From an uncultured Granulosicoccaceae bacterium (GTDB lineage: Bacteria > Pseudomonadota > Gammaproteobacteria > Granulosicoccales > Granulosicoccaceae): 64,000 nt of DNA. The stretch covers positions 1-64,000 of the forward strand of contig CALLLW010000043.1 of the NCBI GenBank assembly GCA_938007995.1, read 5' to 3'. The first letter of the stretch is position 1. Every line of letters starts with the position of its first letter. The translations under genes and the position numbers were made by a program. This document shows positions 1 to 6,883 of the stretch, one piece after another. A model generated the notes under the pieces. That model was not told where the DNA came from. It searched no databases and saw only the letters and a program-made list of their open reading frames with translations.

Positions 1-126
1 CGCAAGCGGCAATATGCTGAGGCGTATTGTCGGATAACGAGCTACCTGCAAACGATGGAAAGGAAAGGCTACAACTCGCTCTTGGCCATCCAAATCGCAT
101 TAGCAGGACGAGCCACCTCAGTTTAG
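1..126 (+). CDS. C-terminal fragment of an unidentified protein, possibly a transposase (partial)
   Basis: The frame is open from the first base of the window and ends at a TAG at 124-126, giving a 41-residue tail rich in Arg, Tyr and Leu that contains the stretch ITSYLQTMERKGYN. It has the general look of an IS66-type transposase C terminus, but this rests on memory and is weak. The gene's beginning lies outside the window. It is followed by more than 500 bases without a convincing gene, as is common at an insertion-sequence boundary. It could also be the end of an ordinary gene or chance coding. Confidence 0.35.
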   Translation, partial: RKRQYAEAYCRITSYLQTMERKGYNSLLAIQIALAGRATSV

Positions 127-657
127 GGGTGAGTAGTTACAAGATTTGCCAGAAAACTGCGATGACCCCGCCACTCTATTCAGTCATGATACCGGGCCAG
201 CCAAAGCATCGCCCCATGATCGAACATCTATCAGATCATTAGCCTATCAATAACGCTGACATCACACTAATTCTCTAAACCTCTATCGCTGAACAACACT
301 GGCTCACCAGGTGGAAGCGTGTATAGTGATTGTGGTTGCACGCACTACGTGATTTATTAGTCAGTCTTAAGACGCACAACAACACCAGGATTCAAATCTA
401 TCCGTGGCTGCACCGTGCCGAGCCTATAACGACGACGCGACACCGGTTGTGATGTCGGGAGCACAATGATCTTGTAAATCCGTTCCGCACAGATCTTAAA
501 AGACTTTATTCCGTTGACTTTCAACTTAGCGGAATTTAGAGTTTAGTCGCAACGCTCCCGGAGGAGATGATGGAATACGTGGTGGATCAACCACGTGACT
601 GGTGGCTCTATTCGCAGCACCAGTCACTGGAGTGCCAGAAGGTGAGCATGAATTTAA
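127..657. other. Intergenic stretch, no gene seen
   Basis: About 530 bases between the possible transposase tail and the glycerol transporter operon. A short open frame (27-242) has no recognisable product and no ribosome binding site. The promoter of the operon should lie here, but no clear -35/-10 pair stands out. The last 80 bases hold two tandem inverted repeats, listed separately. Confidence 0.6.
577..630 (+). promoter_or_regulatory. Tandem hairpins in the leader of the glycerol transporter operon
   Basis: ACGTGGT at 577-583 pairs with ACCACGT at 590-596 across a 6-base loop. GACTGGTG at 597-604 pairs with CACCAGTC at 618-625. The alternative CCAGT/ACTGG pairing (620-624 with 626-630) competes with the second stem. 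They end about 28 bases before the first start codon. They could be an operator (for a GlpR-like repressor, for example) or an RNA leader structure; the sequence cannot distinguish these. Confidence 0.45.
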
Positions 658-1767
658 ATGCTTACACTGAATAATATTAGTAAAAGGGTTGGCAACGAAG
701 AACATATTCGTGATGTCTCGATCACTCTGACTCGTGGCTCTGTCAATGTATTGCTTGGTCCGACGCTCGCAGGCAAAACCACCCTGATGCGTTTAATGGC
801 GGGGCTTGATAAACCAACCTCCGGCGACATCACATTCAATAACCAAAGCGTACTCGGCAAATCAGTGCGCAAGCGCAATGTCGCGATGGTTTATCAGCAA
901 TTCATCAACTACCCCGGACTTACCGTCTACGAGAACATTGCCTCACCCATGCGTCTGGCACGCGTTGACTCAAAAACACTGGATAGCAAAGTTCGCAGCA
1001 CCGCCAGATTACTGAAACTCGATCCCTTCCTTGACCGAAAACCACTGGAGTTATCCGGCGGACAACAGCAACGAACAGCGATTGCACGTGCACTGGTTAA
1101 AGAGGCCGATCTTGTATTGTTAGACGAACCACTTGCAAACCTCGACTATAAGCTGCGCGAAGAGTTGCGCATTGAACTACCCAGAGTTTTCCAAAAGACT
1201 GGCGCTATCTTTGTTTACGCCACCACCGAGCCACAGGAAGCGCTACTGCTCGGTGGCAATACCGCCACGCTATCAGAAGGCATGATTACCCAGTTCGGCA
1301 GGACACTAGACGTTTACAACCAACCTGCAGACCTGCCAACTGCACAAACTTTCTCTGATCCACCTTTTAATATTGCTGACGTGATCATCCGCAACGGCGA
1401 GATTATATTAAACAATACCTCACTCGGTTTTCTGCATGACCATGCACCTGCATTACCCGACGGCAGCTACACAGCGGGAATTCGACCATATCATCTTTCC
1501 TTGCAGCCTACTGACACACATTCTATTGCACTACAATGCACTGTAGGCACTAGTGAAATTACAGGATCCGAAACCTTTGTACATGTGGATGTCGCCGGTC
1601 AAAAATGGGTGGCACTTGTACACGGCGTACATAAATTTAGCCCGCAGGAGCAGATCTATTTATACGTCAACCCGGCCCTTGTCTATCTATTCGATCCCGA
1701 TGGTGCGCTGATCCACACGCCACCAATGTTTCGCCATACTGAAAAGGAATTGATGATCAATGGCTGA
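658..1767 (+). CDS. glpS: Glycerol ABC transporter ATPase, GlpS-like
   Basis: Cytoplasmic ATPase of a carbohydrate-type (UgpC/MalK group) importer, 369 residues. Order: nucleotide-binding domain (about 1-230), then a C-terminal MalK-type regulatory domain. The Walker A is unusual, GPTLAGKT at 34-41. The signature LSGGQQQR (132-139) and Walker B LVLLDEP (152-158) are normal. The switch histidine is missing: the usual VTHDQ reads ATTEP, with Thr190 in place of His. The next gene overlaps by 8 bases. Gene order with a DUF2160 protein and a ~580-residue binding protein matches the glycerol importer GlpSTPQV described in Rhizobium leguminosarum. The symbol follows that scheme. A different polyol as substrate is possible. 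Confidence 0.8.
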   Translation: MLTLNNISKRVGNEEHIRDVSITLTRGSVNVLLGPTLAGKTTLMRLMAGLDKPTSGDITFNNQSVLGKSVRKRNVAMVYQQFINYPGLTVYENIASPMRLARVDSKTLDSKVRSTARLLKLDPFLDRKPLELSGGQQQRTAIARALVKEADLVLLDEPLANLDYKLREELRIELPRVFQKTGAIFVYATTEPQEALLLGGNTATLSEGMITQFGRTLDVYNQPADLPTAQTFSDPPFNIADVIIRNGEIILNNTSLGFLHDHAPALPDGSYTAGIRPYHLSLQPTDTHSIALQCTVGTSEITGSETFVHVDVAGQKWVALVHGVHKFSPQEQIYLYVNPALVYLFDPDGALIHTPPMFRHTEKELMING

Positions 1768-2875
1768 AATCAAGCTGGATCGTGTATCACATTCCTATTA
1801 CGCCAAACCGCGTGAACACAATGATTTCGCACTTAAAGAGATAGATCATCTTTGGCTTGATGGCGGCGCATATGCACTGCTGGGTCCGTCTGGCTGCGGT
1901 AAGACCACCCTGCTTAATATTATTTCCGGCTTACAGACCCCTTCCAGTGGTCGAGTGCTATTTGATGGAATAGATGTCACAGCACTGTCTCCCGAGGATC
2001 GCAATATCGCCCAGGTGTTCCAGTTTCCGGTAATTTACGACACCATGACGGTGACCGAGAATCTTCAGTTCCCGTTACTCAATCGCGGGGTAGATAAAGC
2101 AGAAACAAGTAAACGTGTTGCTGAAATGCTCGAAACACTTGAGCTGACAGACAAAGCAAAGAGAAAAGCACGCGGCCTGACCGCTGATGAAAAACAGAAA
2201 ATTTCACTCGGACGTGGCCTCGTACGTTATGACGTTAATGCGGTACTGTTTGACGAACCGTTAACCGTAATCGATCCACAGATGAAGTGGCAACTTCGCA
2301 CCAAACTCAAACAGCTACATCAGCGTTTTGGTCACACAATGGTCTACGTCACCCACGATCAAACCGAAGCACTGACTTTTGCTGATGCGGTGGTGGTAAT
2401 GTACGAGGGCGAAGTTGTGCAGATAGGCACACCGGAAGAATTGTTTGAACGGCCCGAACACACTTTTGTTGGCTACTTTATCGGCTCACCGGGCATGAAT
2501 ATTCTGCCTTGTGATTTATCAAAAAATGTAGCCTATATTGCCGGCCATAAAGTACCACTGAGCAGCGCCTACCAGTTACCACCCAACACACAACGGCTGG
2601 AACTTGGCATACGACCCGAGTTCATCAGACTCACTCGGGGGTCGCATGGCATCCCGGTTCAACTGCAGTCAGTTGAAGATATCGGGCGCTTTCGCATCGC
2701 TAAAGTAAAAGTCGCAGATCACCCTGTTAGCGTGTTGGTACAGCAGGGCTTCGACATCCCTGCTTCTGATCACCGGATTGTTTTTCATCCAGACAAATGC
2801 GGTATCTATGTTAACGATCGGCGCATACAAGGAACTACGGCTCACAACAAAGTTAGTGCAGGAGCAGTGGCATGA
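1760..2875 (+). CDS. glpT: Glycerol ABC transporter ATPase, GlpT-like (rhizobial naming)
   Basis: Second ATPase of the importer, 371 residues, presumably forming a heterodimer with the preceding protein. Walker A GPSGCGKT (42-49), Walker B AVLFDEP (161-167) and switch His199 (VTHDQ) are intact. The ABC signature is degenerate: where LSGGQQQR belongs, the protein reads LTADEKQK (140-147). Its defect is therefore complementary to that of its partner, so an assembled dimer should have one canonical and one degenerate ATP site. A C-terminal OB-fold regulatory region follows from about residue 240. It overlaps the upstream gene by 8 bases and the downstream gene by 4 (ATGA). It is unrelated to the E. 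coli glycerol-3-phosphate antiporter also called GlpT. Confidence 0.8.
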   Translation: MAEIKLDRVSHSYYAKPREHNDFALKEIDHLWLDGGAYALLGPSGCGKTTLLNIISGLQTPSSGRVLFDGIDVTALSPEDRNIAQVFQFPVIYDTMTVTENLQFPLLNRGVDKAETSKRVAEMLETLELTDKAKRKARGLTADEKQKISLGRGLVRYDVNAVLFDEPLTVIDPQMKWQLRTKLKQLHQRFGHTMVYVTHDQTEALTFADAVVVMYEGEVVQIGTPEELFERPEHTFVGYFIGSPGMNILPCDLSKNVAYIAGHKVPLSSAYQLPPNTQRLELGIRPEFIRLTRGSHGIPVQLQSVEDIGRFRIAKVKVADHPVSVLVQQGFDIPASDHRIVFHPDKCGIYVNDRRIQGTTAHNKVSAGAVA

Positions 2876-3738
2876 GTAGCAAAACCGTTAACCAGAAAGC
2901 CTGGCTTCTGGTACTACCGGTGCTGCTTATCGTAGCGCTGAACGCAGTGATCCCGTTGATGACCGTAGTCAATTACTCAGTGCAGGACACATTCAGCCCC
3001 GGTGTTTTTTTCTTTGAAGGCACCAAGTGGTATCGCGAAGTGTTGTCATCACCAAGATTTCATGGCGCACTGGGCAGACAATTTCTTTACACCGCAATTA
3101 TTCTTGCGATAGAAATCCCACTCGGAGTGGCAGTTGCACTGGCAATGCCACGCAAAGGGCCATGGGTATCAGTCTGCCTGGTACTGATGGCGTTACCTTT
3201 ATTAATACCCTGGAATGTTGTTGGTGCCATGTGGAACATTTTTGCACTGCCCGATATAGGCCTGCTCGGCTACGGATTAAACTGGCTGGGCTTTGACTAT
3301 AACTATACACAACAACCGCTGGCGGCATGGATGACTGTCATCCTGATGGATGTCTGGCACTGGACTTCTCTGGTCGTGCTACTCGCCTATGCGGGCCTTT
3401 CATCAATTCCCGACGCCTACTATCAGGCCGCCAAAATAGACGGTGCAAGCAGACTTTCAGTTTTCCGCTTTATCCAGTTGCCAAAAATGAAACGCGTGTT
3501 GATTATCGCACTGCTGCTGCGTTTTATGGATTCCTTCATGGTCTATACCGAACCGTTTGTACTGACCGGCGGCGGACCCGGAAACTCAACCACTTTTCTT
3601 TCTATAGACCTGGTCAAGGCTGCGATTGGAGAATTCAACCTGGGCATAGCCGCGGCAATGAGTATCATTTATTTTCTTATGACGCTGCTCGTTTGCTGGG
3701 TATTTTATACCGCTATGATGCGGAGTGAAGAGTCATGA
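2872..3738 (+). CDS. glpP: Glycerol ABC transporter permease, GlpP-like
   Basis: Inner-membrane permease of the MalF/UgpA group, 288 residues with about six hydrophobic segments; the first starts near residue 11. The cytoplasmic EAA loop that docks on the ATPases is visible as DAYYQAAKIDGASRLSVFRF (about residues 181-200), with the conserved A--DGA core. The ATG overlaps the stop of the ATPase gene (ATGA), as expected for subunits made in fixed ratio, and its own stop overlaps the next permease in the same way. The substrate assignment as glycerol comes from operon context and not from this protein alone. Confidence 0.8.
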   Translation: MSSKTVNQKAWLLVLPVLLIVALNAVIPLMTVVNYSVQDTFSPGVFFFEGTKWYREVLSSPRFHGALGRQFLYTAIILAIEIPLGVAVALAMPRKGPWVSVCLVLMALPLLIPWNVVGAMWNIFALPDIGLLGYGLNWLGFDYNYTQQPLAAWMTVILMDVWHWTSLVVLLAYAGLSSIPDAYYQAAKIDGASRLSVFRFIQLPKMKRVLIIALLLRFMDSFMVYTEPFVLTGGGPGNSTTFLSIDLVKAAIGEFNLGIAAAMSIIYFLMTLLVCWVFYTAMMRSEES

Positions 3739-4535
3739 GATCCGTGAAATTCACCGTTGTTTTTGTCTATATTCTGTTCTTAATGCTGCCAATCTACTGG
3801 CTGTTAAATATGAGTTTCAAAACCACCAATGAAATTCTTGGTGGATTCAGCTTTTTCCCACAGGACTTCACACTCGATAGTTACAAAACCATATTTACAG
3901 ATTCAACCTGGTACAGCGGTTATCTAAACTCACTGAAATATGTTGTGATGAACACCGTCATTTCAGTTTCTTTGGCATTACCAGCAGCTTACGCTTTTTC
4001 GCGCTATCGTTTTTTAGGCGACAAACATCTCTTTTTCTGGCTCCTGTCCAACCGCATGGCGCCCCCGGCAGTTTTCGTACTACCGTTCGTAGAACTGTAC
4101 TCCGCCTTAAATCTGTTCGACACACCGATCGCTGTGGCACTGGCGCATTGCCTGTTCAATGTGCCGTTGGCAGTATGGATTCTTGAAGGATTTATGTCAG
4201 GCGTGCCGCGCGAGGTTGATGAAACCGCGTATATAGACGGCTATTCGTTCCCGCATTTTTTTATCAAAATATTTATGCCTTTAATTGCTGCAGGCATTGG
4301 TGTCACCGCCTTTTTCTGTTTTATGTTTAGCTGGGTTGAAATGCTGTTGGCGAAAAACCTGACCTCAGTTTCAGCGAAACCGATAGTAGCGATAATGACA
4401 AAAACAGCATCGACCGCCGGGTACGAACTGGGACTACTGGCTGCTGCAGGCGCATTAACACTTATACCGGGGGCCATCGTTATCTGGTTTGTGCGAAAGC
4501 ATATTGCCAAAGGCTTTGCACTGGGCCGGGTATAG
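3735..4535 (+). CDS. glpQ: Glycerol ABC transporter permease, GlpQ-like (rhizobial naming)
   Basis: Second permease, MalG/UgpE group, 266 residues, about six membrane segments. The EAA loop reads EVDETAYIDGYSFPHFFIKI (about residues 158-177) and keeps the DG pair. It starts inside the stop codon of the upstream permease (ATGA overlap). An 88-base gap follows before the small DUF2160 gene. The name is the rhizobial one; it is not the E. coli glycerophosphodiester phosphodiesterase GlpQ. Confidence 0.8.
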   Translation: MRSVKFTVVFVYILFLMLPIYWLLNMSFKTTNEILGGFSFFPQDFTLDSYKTIFTDSTWYSGYLNSLKYVVMNTVISVSLALPAAYAFSRYRFLGDKHLFFWLLSNRMAPPAVFVLPFVELYSALNLFDTPIAVALAHCLFNVPLAVWILEGFMSGVPREVDETAYIDGYSFPHFFIKIFMPLIAAGIGVTAFFCFMFSWVEMLLAKNLTSVSAKPIVAIMTKTASTAGYELGLLAAAGALTLIPGAIVIWFVRKHIAKGFALGRV

Positions 4536-4623
4536 GTAGGGCATCGATATAAACAGTAGTCAAGTTCTACCCGATCAACCGTTTTTTTCGGTTAATATTT
4601 ATCGTATTGCGAGGAAGCGTACA

Positions 4624-4908
4624 ATGAAACCACTGGCCTGGATGGCGTGGACCTGGCAAACAGCAACGTTCTTTTGTTTTATTGCCGCCTGTTTAATCAC
4701 GATGTTGTTATGGGAGATGCTTAAGCCTGGCGGTTCACCAAAACACGGTGTGCTTGGCTTGAACACAACCCGCGGCGATCGCTTATTCATATCACTACTT
4801 GGCAGTGCATACATCCATGTTGCGTGGCTTGGATTAACTGAACAACCACTCTGGTGGGGCTCAGTCATATCAGTGTTTTTTGCACTCACTGTTTTTAAGT
4901 GGGTGTGA
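4624..4908 (+). CDS. DUF2160 small membrane protein of the glycerol importer operon
   Basis: 94 residues with three hydrophobic segments (roughly 10-30, 50-70 and 75-93). Proteins of this length and pattern, DUF2160, regularly sit between the permease and binding-protein genes of GlpSTPQV-type operons. That placement is the main reason for the call. Its role is not established; an accessory membrane subunit of the importer is a reasonable inference. GAGGAAG lies about eight bases before the ATG and serves as ribosome binding site. Confidence 0.8.
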   Translation: MKPLAWMAWTWQTATFFCFIAACLITMLLWEMLKPGGSPKHGVLGLNTTRGDRLFISLLGSAYIHVAWLGLTEQPLWWGSVISVFFALTVFKWV

Positions 4909-4932
4909 GGTGCTGCAACTGCAGCGCAAATC

Positions 4933-4970
4933 TCATCGCCTGAAGCGATGATTTCCGGGTTTTGCACCCG
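4933..4970 (+). promoter_or_regulatory. Two adjacent hairpins inside the glycerol operon
   Basis: TCATCGC (4933-4939) pairs with GCGATGA (4945-4951), and CGGGT (4956-4960) pairs with ACCCG (4966-4970), in the 82-base gap before the binding-protein gene. No T tract follows, so simple termination is unlikely. Hairpins in this position can block 3' exonucleases and raise binding-protein mRNA over the membrane subunits, as with REP elements in malE-malF. This role is inference. Confidence 0.45.
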
Positions 4971-4990
4971 AACATGAGAGGAGAGAACCA

Positions 4991-6724
4991 GTGAAAAAAC
5001 AGTACCTAGCCGCTTTTGTGGCGTCTGCACTTGCAACCGTTTCCGGTTATGCAGTGGCAGACAAGGCAGCTGCAGAAAAGTGGGTCAATGATGAGTTTCA
5101 GCCATCCGTTTTAAGCAAAGAAGAACAGATGACTGAAATGGAGTGGTTTATTCAAGCCGCTGAGCCGTTCAAAGGCATGGAAATCAACGTGCTCTCGGAA
5201 GGAATTCCGACTCATAGCTATGAGTCTAAAACTCTGACTCAGGCTTTTGAGGATATTACCGGTATCAAGGTAAACCATCAAATACTTGGTGAGGGAGAAG
5301 TCGTTCAGGCAGTACAAACGCAAATGCAAACCGGCAGAAATCTATACGATGCGTATGTAAACGACTCTGATTTAATCGGCACACATTCACGTTTACAACT
5401 TGCCTATAACCTCACTGAATGGATGGCTGGAGAAGGTAGCGATGTGACTCTACCAACTCTTGATCTTGATGACTTTATGGGCATTCAATTCACCACCGGG
5501 CCAGACGGTGATCTTTATCAGCTCCCGGACCAGCAATTCGCGAACCTGTACTGGTTTCGCAAAGACTGGTTTGACAGAGAAGACCTGCAACAGGCATTTT
5601 TTGACAAATACGGTTATCAGCTCGGGGTACCGGTTAACTGGTCTGCTTATGAAGACATAGCCGAGTTCTTCTCTAATGATGTAAAGAATATTGATGGCAT
5701 CGATATCTATGGTCACATGGACTACGGCAAGCGAGCACCGGATCTTGGCTGGCGAATGACGGATGCGTGGTTATCAATGGCAGGTGCCGGAAGCCCGGGT
5801 GAGCCAAACGGTGTACCGATAGATGAATGGGGAATCCGCATGGAGGCAGGTTCATGCAACCCGTCCGGTGCATCAGTTACTCGTGGTGGTGGTGCCAATG
5901 GACCAGCTGCTGTCTACGCGATTCGTAAGTGGGATGAATGGCTGCGCGAATATGCACCACCTGCCGCTGCAAGTTACGATTTCTACCAGTCACTACCGGC
6001 ATTGAGCCAGGGTAATGTGGCGCAGCAGATTTTCTGGTACACCGCATTCACCGCCGACATGGTGAAGGCGAAGGCAGATGGCAACAATACAGTTGATGAT
6101 GCCGGTAAGCCATTATGGAGAATGGCACCCTCCCCTCACGGCCCTTACTGGGAAGAAGGTCAGAAGGTTGGATACCAGGACGTTGGCAGCTGGACCATTC
6201 TTAAATCTACCCCGGTCGAACGCGCAAAGGCAGCATGGCTGTATGCTCAGTTCACTGTGTCCAAAACTGTCGATACTAAAAAAAGCCATGTGGGACTGAC
6301 GTTCATTCGTGATTCTTCAGTCAGACATGAATCGTTTACCGAAAGAGCCGAGAATCTCGGTGGCCTTGTCGAGTTCTATCGCTCTCCTGATCGCGTGCGC
6401 TGGTCGCCGACCGGTATCAATGTGCCAGACTATCCGAAGCTTGCACAAATCTGGTGGCAGCAAATCGGCGATGTGAATTCCGGTGCGTTTACACCACAGG
6501 AAGCAATGGACAGACTGGCAGGTGAGATGGATCAGGTTATGGCCCGTATGCAATCGGCAGACGAAAGCGCCAGTGTCTACGGCGGCTGTGGACCGCGTTT
6601 AAATGAAGAGTCAGACCCGTCTGAGTGGCTCGGCAAAGGCGGTGCCAAAGCCAAGCTCGATAACGAAAAGCCGCCTGGTGAGACAATCGCTTATGAGGAA
6701 CTCATCAAGCAATGGGCCCAGTAA
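4991..6724 (+). CDS. glpV: Glycerol ABC transporter periplasmic binding protein, GlpV-like
   Basis: Periplasmic solute-binding protein of the extracellular family 1 group, 577 residues, much longer than the ~430 usual for sugar-binding proteins and matching the large binding protein of glycerol importers. An N-terminal signal peptide is clear (MKKQYLAAFVASALATVSGYAVA, given here in two parts: MKKQYLAAFVAS then ALATVSGYAVA), with likely cleavage after AVA. The mature start includes WVNDEFQPSVLSKEEQ, a segment I associate with this family. The start is GTG, chosen because GAGAGGAGAG precedes it at ideal spacing and the signal peptide begins there. Last gene of the operon; a strong hairpin follows the stop. 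Confidence 0.85.
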   Translation: MKKQYLAAFVASALATVSGYAVADKAAAEKWVNDEFQPSVLSKEEQMTEMEWFIQAAEPFKGMEINVLSEGIPTHSYESKTLTQAFEDITGIKVNHQILGEGEVVQAVQTQMQTGRNLYDAYVNDSDLIGTHSRLQLAYNLTEWMAGEGSDVTLPTLDLDDFMGIQFTTGPDGDLYQLPDQQFANLYWFRKDWFDREDLQQAFFDKYGYQLGVPVNWSAYEDIAEFFSNDVKNIDGIDIYGHMDYGKRAPDLGWRMTDAWLSMAGAGSPGEPNGVPIDEWGIRMEAGSCNPSGASVTRGGGANGPAAVYAIRKWDEWLREYAPPAAASYDFYQSLPALSQGNVAQQIFWYTAFTADMVKAKADGNNTVDDAGKPLWRMAPSPHGPYWEEGQKVGYQDVGSWTILKSTPVERAKAAWLYAQFTVSKTVDTKKSHVGLTFIRDSSVRHESFTERAENLGGLVEFYRSPDRVRWSPTGINVPDYPKLAQIWWQQIGDVNSGAFTPQEAMDRLAGEMDQVMARMQSADESASVYGGCGPRLNEESDPSEWLGKGGAKAKLDNEKPPGETIAYEELIKQWAQ

Positions 6725-6850
6725 AGCAATAAACCAGGTAAAGCAATGAACCAGTAAAGCAATAAGCTAATGCAACAGAGTGGGTGCGTCTTACCCATTC
6801 TGTTGCCTGGCCTGTTGCCTGGCCTGTTGCCTGGTCTGTTGCCTGGCCTG
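6724..6850 (+). repeat. 3' hairpin and two short tandem repeats after the glycerol operon
   Basis: Directly after the stop lie about three copies of a roughly 16-base unit containing AAAGCAAT. Then comes a long stem: 6772-6785 pairs with 6793-6806 (14 positions, one G-U) around a 7-base loop. The 3' arm of this stem runs into a 12-base tandem array, CTGTTGCCTGGC, of about four copies (6800-6850; the third ends in T). There is no T tract, so Rho-independent termination is uncertain, though the stem could act as an RNA 3' end protector. Confidence 0.65.
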
Positions 6851-6883
6851 TAGTAATTCGCTGTCGTTGTGAGTCACTTCCCG

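Noticed and set aside
27..242. 71-codon open frame at the left edge
   Set aside because: No ribosome binding site or domain, and it overlaps the more protein-like frame that is open from base 1.
648..674. Tiny leader peptide frame (ATG at 648) overlapping the glpS start
   Set aside because: Eight codons only, with no regulatory residue pattern; the same Shine-Dalgarno can serve the real start at 658.
6800..6850. Possible CRISPR array
   Set aside because: Units are 12 bases and directly contiguous with no spacers; no cas genes nearby.
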